The notes beneath the pieces are model-generated. The model was not told where the DNA came from. It worked only from the letters and a program-made list of their open reading frames with translations, and did not search any database. A program made the translations under genes and the position numbers. 64,000 nucleotides of DNA from Cranoglanis bouderius (lineage: Eukaryota > Chordata > Actinopteri > Siluriformes > Cranoglanididae). The stretch's first letter is position 1. Every line of letters starts with the position of its first letter. Below are positions 12,071 to 23,722 of the stretch, one piece after another. Where the stretch lies: positions 11,804,256-11,868,255 of the forward strand of contig CM042544.1 of assembly GCA_023630585.1 (NCBI GenBank), written 5' to 3'.

Positions 12071-13010
12071 TTAATTAATGGTGAAAAATATAAAGTGCAG
12101 TGAAAAGTTATGTGTATCTGGTTTCTTCTGTTTTTGTGTATATCTCCTACTAAACTGTTTCAGCAAAAGTTTATTAAGTTGCTGAGAAAACCCATTTGGA
12201 AAACCGACTTCTGGTCTGGAACGCTTGTGTGTGTTTGGATGCGCTTCCTGTCAGTCATTTTATAGAAACGGTATGGGCCATTTAAGATCCAGGGGGCGGA
12301 GCTTTGTGGACTTGGGTGGGAATCATTCAAACATCAAACCCACCTAACCGTTAGGGACCTAATCTTGGGGGGGGGGAGACTAATATTAAGTAATGCACCT
12401 TTACACTAGCTCTAACTTAATTACACCACTACTGAGGTCTTTAGCTGTTGTTTTCTGGCTGAGCTCTTGATTGCCCATTGTAACTGTACAAACAAACACA
12501 CAGACATTCATATTTCCTGTTGATTTTTTAAAAAAAATTTTTTTTAATAGAAGTTCTACAACTTGCAGAACATTAAATTGAACCATGCCTATTTTTCAAG
12601 ACAGGGGGAAATGAGAAATATCCTGATGGATTGGACGTATAGACATATTCCATCTGCTCCAATTGGTTCAGCCCTCCCCTGTCCTCCATTTTCCCTGCAT
12701 CATTTTTAGCATCCTCCCATCCTTATAATGAGGACCTTCTCAGATAACAAGAGAAAGAAAGAACGCAAGATGTTCTTCGGAGTGAACGGGCAAAGCTGAA
12801 AGAGCAAGGCATAAAAGAGAGAAGGCGATTTATTGGGATTGAAAAGAGAGCAGAAGCTGTTCTGTACAAATATAAAAGGGGACGAGCGAGTAGAAAGCAA
12901 GAGAAGGAAAAAGATGAGTGTGAGTAATCTTCAAGCAGGGAGAATTTGTGAAGTGGAAAAGAGGCTAGCAGAGGCCTGTGTTTTACAAACCACCACCGAG
13001 GGAGAAAAAG
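12071..13010. other. Non-coding
   Basis: 12270-12600 is AT-rich with a G-run (12368-12376). 12740-12960 is purine-rich on the plus strand. No exon recognised. Confidence 0.55.
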
Positions 13011-13034
13011 TGTGTGTATGTGTGTGTGTGTGTA

Positions 13035-13080
<46 letters not shown>

Positions 13081-13274
13081 GGAGTATATTTCTGAGTGAG
13101 CAAGATAGAGAGAAAGTGAGTGTGTGTGTTTGGGAGAGAGAGTGAGAGAGAGAAAGACTACAGATTGCTCACAGCGAGAGATGTTCTCTCTCCAGATTGA
13201 GGTGCGGGCACGTAGCTGCCTCGGAGATGAACGTCCTACTGCTCCCTCCTGCCCTGATGCTACGTGTGTGCGCT

Positions 13275-13338
<64 letters not shown>
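13011..13338. repeat. (GT)n-(GA)n cluster and a long (CA)n
   Basis: GT/GA repeats at 13011-13080, further GA-rich sequence to 13160, and about 30 CA units at 13279-13337. The 197-residue minus-strand frame across this region is a repeat artefact. Confidence 0.95.
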
Positions 13339-14320
13339 TTGGTAAAACCTGTTACTTGCTGTCACTGCCTCTAGATCCCTCCAGCTCACACTGAAGCCCA
13401 AAACTCGGCGATTAGATGTCGTGACACTTTTTTCCTGGAGCAAAAGCACATCTAATGCAGCAAGATGGGCTTGGATGGTGTGTGTCCTTATCACAACAAC
13501 ACACACTCGCACACATCCACACACTGGCTCTGGCCTACAACTGAGAGCAGCTGACAGGTTCTACATGCCATGGATCAGCTCCTGCTGAACACTCTAATCA
13601 CTTTCCTGAGTTTTTTCTTCTTTCATCTACCCTTTAAATTTGAACCCTTATACTTTCATAGTAGCCCAAGCATTAGATTAGTTGGAATGATACAGTTGTC
13701 CTTCATTTGGTTCAGCACATTAGCTAGTTAACTACTTGGATCAGCCGTCCTGCTCATTTCCTCGTTTAAAACAGGCTGTATTAAATACCGCCAAGGCGGA
13801 TTGAATCTGTTCTGGTAGCTTGTAGTGGCGCAGCACCGTACTAACGCTCTTTTTATTTAGGTTTGTCCTTGTATTTGTCACCAGTCTGTATGTATATACA
13901 CCACTGGCTCTGGTTATGAATAGAATAGTGCCACTTAGAGAGAAGATAGAGAAAGAATTGTAGCATTATTTTAAAAGTTGGCAGTAATTATGACGAGGAA
14001 TTAGTGTCAGTTTGTTTCCTTTTGGTTGCCTTTTATATGCCATTTGTGTCAATGTTTCTGAGCCACAAAATAGAATTCATTAAATCGCAGCATTAAATAA
14101 GACAGGCTATCCATTCACTTGGAACAGTTTAACAACACAAACTGCCAGTGATACAGATCATTTTATATCTTTGTGTCTATCTGTGAAAAACACATTTATT
14201 GTCATCAAAAGCAATCACACATTTGGAAAAAGAACAGATACTTTATCTTATTTAACAACTCTGTTACATGTAATAACGTGAATTACAAACAGAATTAGTA
14301 TGACCAGTTGCGTTTTCTTT
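13339..14320. other. Non-coding, low in repeats
   Basis: Nearly 1 kb without transposon ends or long simple repeats and without an exon I can recognise. Confidence 0.5.
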
Positions 14321-14321
14321 T

Positions 14322-14668
14322 GGGGGCAAGGTGGCTTAGTGGTTAGCACGTTTGCCTCGCACCTCCAGGGTTGGGGATTTGATTCCACCTCCGCCCTGTG
14401 TGTGCGGAGTTTGCGTGTTCTCCCCGTACTTTGGGGGTTTCCTCCAGGTAATCTAGTTTCCTCCCCCAGTCCAAAGACATGCGTTGTAGGCTGATTGGCA
14501 TCTCTAAATTGTCCGTTGTCTGTGTGTGTGATTGTTCCCTGTGATGAGCTGGTCCCCCATACAGGGTGTCCCCCGCCTTGTGCCCCGAGTCCTCTGGGAT
14601 AGGCTCCAGGCTCCTCATGACCCTGTGTAGTATAGGCGGTACAGAAAATGGATGGATGGATGGATTTT
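14322..14668 (+). repeat. SINE-like repeat, near-complete, ATGG-tail family
   Basis: The head has a pol III box A-like TGGCTTAGTGG (14332-14342) and a box B-like GGATTTGATTCC (14375-14386), spaced as in tRNA genes. The body carries CATGCGTTGTAGGCTGATTG, and the 3' end is GATGGATGGATGG followed by T's. This is the most complete copy here and the reference for those at 3391, 4306, 29614, 35884 and 56248. Tail-repeat SINEs like this are common in fish; mobilisation would rely on a partner LINE. Confidence 0.85.
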
Positions 14669-14844
14669 TTTTTTCTCTTTTCAGACTAAGATCCCATCTA
14701 CACATGTAGGGATGTTATTAAAACGTAGATTTGAATATGTAGATGTTTTGGACATCACTGAAAATGAAGTTTTTATTATTTTTTAAAAACCTGCAAATAG
14801 CTGTGTGAAAATTTCACATGAATTCGTTTCTAACGTAACAGTGA

Positions 14845-15075
14845 TTAGTGTTGGGGAAGCGCTTTTGCAAGGGTAACTTTACAACGACAAGCTACTCATG
14901 ATTTATATATCGTTAAGCTACAGCCAAACTACCCTTGTAATAAATAGCTACTGTAGCTAAACTACAATCTACTATCTACTATCTAGCTACACTGCAAACT
15001 AAAAGAGTAGCTAACTACACTGAAGCTTTTTTTGAATCTGAGGAAAACCAAGTGTGACGCTTTCACTTTATTGTT
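14845..15075. repeat. Dispersed 'GTAGCTAAACTAC'-type repeat, left part
   Basis: Dense in AGCTAC, CTAAACTAC and TAGCTAACTAC words. Related sequence recurs at about 17940-18090, after the Tc1 element at 15697-17315. The two may be halves of one older repeat split by later insertions. Confidence 0.45.
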
Positions 15076-15445
15076 CAGCTAATTTGTTGCACAAAATAAA
15101 GAAAATTATTAATAATGGGTGTTAAATAGCTGCGTTTGGGCATTTATTTATCTTTGCCTGTTATTTTATTGGCTGATGCAAGCTCTTAGGCTAAATATCT
15201 TGAGGTCAGCCGGCATGCTCCATCGGAACAGTTAGCTATTTTGATAATTCACTGCATAATTGTATTAATTCAACACCTAACACTATCACTCCTGACCATC
15301 TTCTCAACTTAACCAGCTAACTAATCAACCACTAACCAAAAACAGGTAACGTGCTCCTCACTTTTATGTGTTCTTAAATTTGTGCTTATAGTTTTGGATG
15401 TCAACAGGAATTTACTTCAGGTTTGCATTTACAAATTTACGAACA

Positions 15446-15486
<41 letters not shown>

Positions 15487-15496
15487 TAATAATAAA
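15446..15496. repeat. (AAT)n microsatellite
   Basis: About 16 AAT units, followed by TTTTGTATAGCGCCTTT, a word that recurs in slightly different form at 57481-57520. Confidence 0.93.
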
Positions 15497-15620
15497 ACTT
15501 TATTTTGTATAGCGCCTTTAAAAGAGCTTCTCAAAGCGCTTTACATAGTAGAAATACATCATGGAATTAATCAAACAACAAATCAGCAATGAATACCACA
15601 ATCAACAATAAGCCAACCTT

Positions 15621-15626
<6 letters not shown>

Positions 15627-15698
<72 letters not shown>
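15627..15698. repeat. (TA)n microsatellite abutting Tc1 copy E1
   Basis: About 36 TA units ending directly at the left tip of the element. Confidence 0.97.
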
Positions 15699-15703
<5 letters not shown>

Positions 15704-17308
15704 TATCTCACAAAAGTGAGTACACCCCTCACATTTTTGTAAATATTTTATTATATCTTTCATGGGGCAACACTGACGAAATGACACTTTGCTACAATGT
15801 AAAGTAGTGAGTGTACAGCTTGTATAACAGTGTAAATTTGCTGTCCCCTCAAAATAACTCAACACACAGCCATTAATGTCTAAACCGCTGGCAACAAAAG
15901 TGAGTACACCCCTAAGTGAAAATGTCCAAATTGGGCCCAATTAGCCATTTTCCCTTCCCGGTGTCATGTGACTTGTTAGTGTTACAAGGTCTCAGGTATG
16001 AATGGGGAGCAGGTGTGTTAAGTTTGGTGTTATCGCTCTCACACTCTCTCATACTGGTCACTGGAAGTTCAACATGGCACCTCATGGCAAAGAACTCTCT
16101 GAGGATCTGAAAAAAAGAATTGTTGCTCTACATAAAGATGGCCTAGGCTATAAGAAGATTGCAAACACCCTGAAACTGAGCTGCAGAATGGTGGCCAAGA
16201 CCATACAGCGGTTTAACAGGACAGGTTCCACTCAGAACAGGCCTCGCCATGGTCGACCAAAGAAGTTGAGTGCATCATGTCCAGAGGTTGGCTTTGCAGA
16301 ATAGACGTTTGAGTGCTGCCAGCATTGCTGCAGAGGTTGAAGGGGTGGGGGGTCAGCCTGTCAGTGCTCAGACCATACGCCGCACACTGCATCAAATTGG
16401 TCTGCATGGCTGTCATCCCAGAAGGAAGCCTCTTCTAAAGATGATGCAAAAGAAAGCCCGCAAACAGTTTTCTGAAGACAAGCAGACTAAGGACATGGAT
16501 TACTGGAACCATGTACTGTGGTCTGATGAGACCAAGATAAACCTATTTGGTTCAGATGGTGTCAAGCGTGTGTGGCGGCAACCAGGTGAGGAGTACAAAG
16601 ACAAGTGTGTCTTGCCTACAGTCAAGCATGGTGGTGGGAGTGTCATGGTCTGGGGCTGCATGAGTGCTGCCGGCACTGGGGAGCTACAGTTCATTGAGGG
16701 AACCATGAATGCCAACATGTACTGTGACATACTAAAGCAGTTCCCTTCGGAAACTGGGCCGCAGGGCAGTATTCCAACACGATAACGACCCCAAACACAC
16801 CTCCAAGATGACCACTGCCTTGCTAAAGAAGCTGAGGGTAAAGGTGATGGACTGGCCAAACATGTGTCCAGACCTAAACCCTATTGAGCATCTGTGGGGC
16901 ATCCTCAAATGGAAGCGCAAGGTCTCTAACATCCACCAGCTCTGTGATGTCATCATGGAGGAGTGGAAGAGGACTCCAGTGGCAACCTGTGAAGCTCTGG
17001 TGAACTCCATGCCCAACAGGGTTAAGGCAGTGCTGGAAAATATTTTGTGGCCACACAAAATATTGACACTTTGGGCCCAATTTGGACATTTTCACTTAGG
17101 GGTGTACTCACTTTTGTTGCCAGCGGTTTAGACATTAATGGCTGTGTGTTGAGTTATTTTGAGGGGACAGCAAATTTACACTGTTATACAAGCTGTACAC
17201 TCACTACTTTACATTGTAGCAAAGTGTCATTTTGTCAGTGTTGTCCCATGAAAAGATGTAATAAAATATTTACAAAAATGTGAGGGGTGTACTCACTTTT
17301 GTGAGATA

Positions 17309-17315
<7 letters not shown>
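15697..17315 (+). mobile_element. Tc1/mariner element with long inverted repeats, copy E1
   Basis: Left and right ends are inverted copies over about 245 bp (about 15699-15945 and 17068-17312). Each arm carries an outer and an inner direct repeat of CAAAAGTGAGTACACCCCT (15711-15729 and 15895-15913; complements at 17283-17301 and 17098-17116). This is the IR/DR layout known from Sleeping Beauty-type elements. Both ends are flanked by (TA)n runs (15627-15698, 17325-17376), fitting TA-target insertion. The transposase inside is broken (16074-17060). Confidence 0.95.
16074..17060 (+). pseudogene. Tc1 transposase, frameshifted (copy E1)
   Basis: Starts MAPHGKELSEDLKKRI (paired-like helix-turn-helix), then the AT-hook-like RPRHGRPKK. 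It retains WSDETKINLF (first Asp), a normal MSAAGTGELQFIEGT loop and CPDLNPIEHLWG (Glu). Compared with the copy at 32021-33010, bases are lost near 16275, 16740 and 16915, each shifting frame, and the C-terminal end is altered near 17040. The HDNDPKH block (second Asp) is present but in another frame. Inactive as read. A family member of usual length would be about 340 residues. Confidence 0.92.

Positions 17316-17376
<61 letters not shown>
17316..17376. repeat. (GT)n-(TA)n microsatellite abutting Tc1 copy E1
   Basis: Continues from the right tip of the element; about 5 GT units then about 26 TA units. Confidence 0.95.
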
Positions 17377-17378
<2 letters not shown>

Positions 17379-18100
17379 AAAGCCCTTTAACCCATTGAAC
17401 ATAAACGTGTTTAATGCACAGCCAAAAGACCACGCTGAGAAGAGTGAAAATTACAGTTTGGGGTGTATGGTGTTAAAAGCTGCCCATGAAGTGCCTCATA
17501 TGTAAGCATAAGAACTTTAAAATCGACTCAAAATTTGACCGGAAGCCAGTGCAATGATTTCAAAATGAGAGTAACATGATCTCTTGTTCTGGTTCTAGTT
17601 AAAATTCTAGCTGCAGAATTTTGAACATACTGCAGCTTATTTAAGATATGCTTAGAAACCCCAGCAAGTAATTCATTACATTAATCAATGTGGGGGGAAG
17701 AAACAAAGATATTACAAATGTGTATTTTTCATGCTTATAAACATTAATAAACATGGCCATGGATGTTTGATAGTTTTGTTTTCATCACTGGAAGAATACA
17801 TTCTCTAGTAACCGTAGTGCGATCGTGTTATTCTACAGTAATTCGAAATATTGTATCCTGATGGATACAGTAGATTACGCATTGTATTTTGTAACATTGA
17901 TTCAAATGTAATGTTGAATTGGGTATGTGAAAAGGGAAAGGGTGGGGTAACGTTGTCGTAGTCATGCTACACCACTGCTTGGTGGAAAAAAGTAGCTTGT
18001 ACAGACTACACTGTTTCGAAAATAGAGCTATTAAAAATGTAGTTAAGCTAGTCATCGTAGCTTATAGCTAAACCCTATTCCGCTACACTGTTAATAACTT
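17377..18100. repeat. Probable older dispersed repeat DNA
   Basis: 17490-17700 (AGCCAGTGCAATGATTTCAA, CTAGCTGCAGAATTTTGAAC) resembles by memory a widespread non-coding fish repeat. 17940-18090 shares TAGCTA-type words with 14845-15075. No open frame of note. Confidence 0.4.
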
Positions 18101-18248
18101 CAGTCAATGCACCTAAATCTCACACCCAAGACCAACCCAGATGATTAGTCCGTACAGGATTTTGCTAAGCTTTTTTTATGATTGTTGCGGTCAAAAATGC
18201 TTGATTTTGCTGTGGCTTTTTTCAAAATTTGCGATGCAACTTATGGAG

Positions 18249-18275
18249 TTTTTTTTTTTTTTTTTTTTTTTTTTT
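18249..18275. repeat. T-run
   Basis: About 27 T's. No identifiable SINE or processed gene is attached. Confidence 0.95.
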
Positions 18276-18738
18276 GTGGAAAACTACTTGGATTGGCGAA
18301 ATTGCCGTCACACAAAATTGTTTCGCGTGGTCTTTCACAGTGATGTTTGTTGGTAAATGAGACCGTTTAGCTGTACTCATGTTCGACGCACGTGAATCAA
18401 AGAGGGCTTTGGCTGAATGCACGTTGTGATGACGTCGCATGACACATCTTGGCCCAAATATGCGGGAAATCTGCGGTAATTCTGAATAATTGCAAGCTTG
18501 CAATTATCGTGGAGTTTCCTAGAGGGACAGGATGGATTCCCTCCTGGGTGAAGGTATGACCAAAATCAGTCGCGTGAATGTCAGCCCATGAAAGTAGCCC
18601 AAATTAGAATTTAAAATGTCAGACATGATGTGCTTTTTGCTGCTCATGCTGTCTTGCTAGAGGCAAATTTGTGTCTGTATATAAGTGAAAAATTCCGTAT
18701 CGAGCCACTTTTGCCTGTAGCATGATGAACATCTGCAC

Positions 18739-18778
<40 letters not shown>

Positions 18779-19427
18779 ACGCTGTGCTCCAGTTTTTGAG
18801 CAGTCGAACTGAGAGACAGGTTTTCCCAACACTATTGACAACACCGAGCTTTTGGAGCAGGATATATTGTATTTGTTTCATCAAAAAAGGGGGTTTGTTT
18901 GGCTGTTTGCCGTGTTATTAGAATAATTCTTTGGTAAAAGTCGTGGGTTTTTGGCCACGCTGAGTAATAAAAATGACCTGACTACAAAGATCGCTAGAAT
19001 TCTGCCTCGCGAGCCTGAACTGTTAATGACTTAAAATACATCACTTAATATTTTTATTTTATTAGTTGTGACTCAGCACCATTTTAAATGAGGTCCTGCC
19101 CTCATTTACATAAGTGAAACGAGCTACTCCTATTCTCGTCCTCTTTCCTCATTAATGGCGGAATGAGACGAGTTCGAGAGGGTGTGCAGTCGGGGCAGGT
19201 GCTCAGGAGAAGAAAGTGTGCGACGAATTTAGTGGGCAAAATGACCTCAGTGTGTTCCTGGAGGCACAGAGGACGGTGATAGAGAGGACAGAGACGGAGT
19301 GCCCTCGTAAGTGTGTGTGGCGTTTTCCCCACATTTCCAGTGAGACATCTGATAACGGATAGAGTGAGGGACAGAGTGGGTGTCCAGCTATGCCCAGAAT
19401 GTATATGTAAGGAATTCCAGGAATGAA

Positions 19428-19484
<57 letters not shown>

Positions 19485-19582
19485 TATACAAGCGAACAAT
19501 AAAAGCAATTTGACAGCATGGGTGTGACGTCGTGAGCGAACTTCTTGTAAATGGAGCGAATTAAAGACTCTGAACACTACAC

Positions 19583-19632
<50 letters not shown>

Positions 19633-20090
19633 TATTTTTCGCTTTTGTCTCTGCTGCCTTGGTGAGTGGATAATGCTGTGAGGAACAGAAAGACAAATCT
19701 CCCTCTTGTCTCCTCCTTCGCTGTCTCATCTACTTCGCTTTTATCCTTTATCTGCTTAACCACACACACACACACACACACTGAACACCCCTACCTACTT
19801 TCTCTCAATTGCATTTATCTCAGTTTTACTGGCATGACAAATAATGGCACATCTGTACAGCCAGAACCTGGGTTATAAAGTTTGGAAATCTATATTAAAT
19901 AAAAATGAAACTTTTTGCAGCTAGTTTACGATGCGCCCCAAATATTAAACACGTCAGGCAAAGATGTAGCATCATATTTATTTATTGGAATGACATTTTC
20001 CTCAACTTTTCACCCATACAACCTAAAGCAGTTCCACTGTAATAATAAATATAGTAGATACATTTTGAGGAGATAAACAGCACCAGGACG
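18276..20090. other. Non-coding with many GT/CA runs
   Basis: (GT)n at 18739-18774, 19431-19484; (CA)n at about 19588-19630 and 19763-19782. 19806-19911 is a dispersed repeat described separately. No exon seen. Confidence 0.6.
19806..19911 (+). repeat. Dispersed repeat 'TTACTGGCATGACAAATAAT', copy 1
   Basis: The order CAATT, TCAGTTTTACTGGCATG, AAATAAT, TTGGTTATAAAGT-like and ATATTAAAT matches 62413-62512 over about 100 bp. Both copies sit just downstream of CA or CT microsatellites. Family unknown. Confidence 0.65.
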
Positions 20091-20405
20091 GCACAGTGAT
20101 GCAGCGGGTAGTGTTGGCGCCTCACAACCATCTTTGATTACTGCCTTCGTGGGGTTCCGCATGTTCTCTCCATGTCTGTGTGTGTTTCATCTGGGTTCTC
20201 CGGTTTCTTCACCTCCCAAAAACATGCCTATAGGTGAATCGGCGATGTAAAATTGCCCCTAGGTGTGAAAGAGTGTATGAATATGTGTGTGTGTGTGTGT
20301 GTGCATGGTGTCCTGTGATGCACCCAGTGTTCCTGGGATAGGCACCGGATTCACCGCTCCCCTGACCAGGATAAAGCACTTACCAAAGATAAGGAATGAA
20401 TAAAC
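20091..20405 (+). repeat. SINE-like repeat, second family (GAAT tail)
   Basis: The head CGGCACAGTGATGCAGCGGG and GTTGGCGCCTCAC is tRNA-like; the 3' end is CCCTGACCAGGATAAAGCAC followed by AAGGAATGAATAA. It differs from the ATGG-tail family. Fragments of the same family: 22530-22800, 23815-23860, 35978-36066. A (GT)n run interrupts it at 20284-20303. Confidence 0.75.
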
Positions 20406-21650
20406 AGCATCTTTAAAGCTAGTTTAATTATTAATTGCTGTCCAGATTGACAATTTTTTTTCTACTTACTTTAAAGTTTTCTTGATGTATATCTACCTTC
20501 ATGCAACAGTTAGTTGAACGGTGTTCCAATTCCAAGAGCGCTTATATTTAGTATAACCCATCACAAAACTCCTCCTCCCTCAAGCAAGGAGTTGTGCGCG
20601 ATATTAGCTGAAAAAGTGTCCACGGATCCACAGACCTCGAAAATCTACCGGAAACAGTAGACCACCCGGGTGTCTTTGGGATACTCATTTCAACATACAT
20701 ACACTAATTCTAATCTCGGATACTATTTAGGACGGATAGCAGGCGAATTGGGACGCAGCATGTGGTTTTCTTCGGGATCTATTTCCGCAAGCGGAGCACA
20801 AATAAACGGAACATTTGGCCACGTTGTGTCCGAAATGTCACTTACTCCATATTCATTTCCTGTTTCTAGAAGTGTTGCATAAAAGCAATGTCGCACTCAT
20901 AGCCGCGCGGTTATGCTGAACATCGGCACGGCTGTGATTAGCTACGGCGCTCAGCCGAATCACAGCCGTGCTGATGTTCAGGATGAATTCACTTTTGCTT
21001 GTGGTTAAATAAGAAGCACACTGTCAAGTCACCAGTCAACTGAGCTTACAAACTAAATGATAACCGAAACTGTAACGTCATTTAAAAAGAATTATAAACA
21101 GGCTGTACATTACAGACCTAATTTTGATAACCAAAGAAAAAGGGAAACTGTAGAGATTGCATCAAACACTGCAAATGGAAGAAGAAAAGAGGAAATGTTG
21201 TAGGCTTCAGCTCGCTTTCTGTTCAAAGTGAAAAGCACTGGTGGTAGTATTGTGTCTAGGTGTGCTTGCATTTTGTGTGTATATTCACTCTTTAACGCAC
21301 ACAGACACGGCAAGTTGATAACGGAGGTGATAGCTTGATGAATACATGTTGGTATGCTTGGTGTGGTGCGACTGAAATAAGGGATTTGGGGAATTCAGAA
21401 TGGGTTCTACTCAAATAGCCTCGATTTCCCTCTCTTCCTGTACACTCAGTCTTTCTTTTCCCCGCTCGTTTCTCTAGTGCTCCCGGCGGATCCCTTGCTG
21501 ATGTCCCTCTCTCTCCCACTATTTCTCCATCTCTTTCTCTGCATGACTACAGTGCCATTATGGCGAATCAGTAGCCGTGAGGGACTTGGCAGCATGATCT
21601 AGTAGAGCTCGGATTCAGCACGCTCACTTTGTGCTGAGCTTCAGATTCTC
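20406..21650. other. Non-coding, includes a strong hairpin
   Basis: No gene recognised. 20510-20900 may be part of an uncharacterised repeat that includes the inverted repeat at 20916-20981. Confidence 0.5.
20916..20981. repeat. 24-bp inverted repeat with an 18-nt loop
   Basis: Left arm 20916-20939 (CTGAACATCGGCACGGCTGT...) and right arm 20958-20981 are reverse complements with a single G/A difference, which still allows a G-T pair. The loop is AGCTACGGCGCTCAGCCG. The stem is GC-rich and would be very stable. It has no poly-T after it and no known RNA-gene features. Confidence 0.9.
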
Positions 21651-21654
21651 TTAT

Positions 21655-21935
21655 AGCACCGCCATTCTCAAATCTGATTGGTCAGAAGGTGTTTATTCAT
21701 TTTCATCAGTAGCTCAGACACTGATTTGAGCTGCAGAGCAAACCTCTGATTTATATTAATGCGCTCGTTCTAATACGTTATCGTAACAACTTATAAGGCG
21801 GATGTGCCGCATAAACAGATTAGAAACCTGCGTGAATCTTGATGTGGGGAATGTTTTCTGTGAGGAGACGTTTATTTAACATGTATCAAGGAGTCTCCAG
21901 TGTCAGTGCTTTTTAACAGTCAGAGGTAAAGGTGT
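21655..21935 (+). repeat. Dispersed non-autonomous repeat, longest copy
   Basis: Contains ATCTGATTGGTCAGAAGGTG, then TTTATATTAATGCGCTCGTT, then GTGAGGAGACGTTTATTTAA and AGGAGTCTCCAGTGTCAGTG. The first two parts match the complement of 11930-12070; the last matches 4066-4144. This copy therefore joins pieces seen separately elsewhere. Confidence 0.65.
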
Positions 21936-22529
21936 AAAGAGGTAAAGATTAGGCTGTTTAGAGCTGTTATAATGTAAGTAAAAATAGGAACTAAATGAAT
22001 TAATTAAGAAATGAATTAAACCTTTTTTTTTAACATCATTTTTGTCCAATTTTTTTTTACTCATTGCCCATTCTTACTCAGCAGAGTAATCTAACATCAG
22101 CTACCTTTTGGGGTGGCGAAGGCTAAGACTGCTGCTCATGCAATGCCATGTGGCAGCTACACACACTCGGAGGAGATGCTAACTGTCCCCTTCCTTATCC
22201 TCGAGCTCACAGACAACCACAATCCGTTACCATCATTCTGACTGATAGAAGACGTGCCACTCTTTCCATCTTCTAATCATACAAATTGTTTCATTGTTTG
22301 CTAAAGCTACCTTGCTAGTGCATGCTTGCTATTAAATAAGATAGCTAGCTTTCCAATGAGGCTGTCAATGGAGTATGCCAATATCTGGCTAGGAAATAAC
22401 TTCATAAAGTAAGGTTTTCAATATAGCTGGATAGTTAGCATTACACTGAGTGGTTTGTCTATGGAGTACCCCAAAATTGTTTGATCATGAGCTCAGGTTA
22501 CTGTCTGTGTGGTTTTTTAAAGATGGTCT
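21936..22529. other. Non-coding
   Basis: AT-rich DNA with short T-runs (22023-22030, 22052-22059); nothing recognisable. Confidence 0.5.
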
Positions 22530-22800
22530 CCCCATGTTTGCGTGGGTTTCCTGAGGGTTGTCTGGTTTTCTCCCATGCCAGTAGGTGGATTGGCTACGAT
22601 AAATTGCACCTACGTGTGAATGTGTGTGTGTGTGTGCATATGTTTGTGTGTGTGTGTGCTTGGTGCCCTGCGATGGACTAGCGTCCCATCCAGGGTGTAT
22701 TCCCGCCTCAAGCCCAGTGTTCCCGGGATAGGCTGTAGATCCACCCGTGACCCTGATGCTGAAAGTGAGTGAGCGAGTGAGTGAGTGAGTTTAAATAAGC
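22530..22800 (+). repeat. SINE-like repeat, GAAT/GAGT-tail family, 5'-truncated
   Basis: Carries TTTGCGTGGGTTTCCTGAGG, CCCATCCAGGGTGTATTCCC and GGGATAGGCTGTAGATCCAC, and ends in GAGTGAGTGAGT. The tRNA-like head is absent. An internal (GT)n lies at about 22619-22658. Confidence 0.75.
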
Positions 22801-23274
22801 TATAAGTAAACTGAGTTTTAATCACCACACTAAATACACTACACAAAACCATGGCATTGACTAGAACCAAACTCCCACAGCCTTTACCCCTAGCTCCAGT
22901 CTGCAGAGATATTCCTCTCCTCTCCCTCTCCTCTCTGCGGCACGGCGTTCGTGATGTGCTATTCCGAGCTTCAATCTCAAGGTTCTTTTGCATAACAACT
23001 TCTTAGACTTTTCAGTTATACAAACCACTCATGACTCACTTTTACTTGGGAAAAAAAATCTATTTGCTTTTACGGAAAGGACAAAACCCTTTTAGTGCAC
23101 TGTTAGGAAAGCTCTCAGAAAACTTCACCATCATAACAAGAGTTTCAAAAGTTATATAAACATGCGTTATTGTAATTGTTCTCTGTAGTTTTCTGTAGTG
23201 CGTATAGGGGTTTTTGTCCTTCGTCATTTTATACTTCTTCTGTTCTTATACTGTATATGCAAATACATACACCG
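22801..23274. other. Non-coding
   Basis: No gene, transposon end or long simple repeat. Confidence 0.5.
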
Positions 23275-23722
23275 ATCAGCCGTAACATTAAAACCACTGA
23301 CAGGTGAAGTGAATAACATTGATTATCTCATTACATTGGCACCTGTCAAGGGGTGGGGTCTATTAGGCAGCAAGTGAACAACCAGTTCTCAAAGTTGATG
23401 TGTTGGAAGCAGGAAAAATGGGCAAGTGTAAGAATCTGAGCGACTTTGACAAGGGCCAAATTGTGATGGCTAGATGACTAGGGTCAGAGCATCTCCAAAA
23501 CAGCAGATCTTCTGGGGTGTTCCTGGTATGCAGTGGTTAGTATCTACCAAAAGTGGTCCAAGGAAGGACAAACCGGTGAACCAGCGACAGGGTCATGGAC
23601 ACCCAAGGCTTAGTGATGCGCATGGGGAGTGAAGGCCCGTCTGGTCCGATCCCACAGATAAGCTACTGTAGCACAAATTGCTGAAAAAGTTAATGCTGGC
23701 TATGATAGAAAGGTAGTTTTTG
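23275..23722 (+). mobile_element. Tc1/mariner element, 'ATCAGCC' family, 5' half only
   Basis: The left end GATCAGCCGTAACATTAAAA is the same terminal repeat as at 39245 and 47525. The transposase start ATGGGCAAGTGTAAG is at 23418 and the DNA-binding region follows, but a TGA interrupts it near 23477. The element stops at about 23722, in the sequence encoding KVNAGYD, with no 3' half. A GAAT-tail SINE 3' end follows at 23815-23860. Confidence 0.88.

Noticed and set aside
12931..13524. 197-residue minus-strand frame
   Set aside because: Translation of CA, GA and GT repeats.
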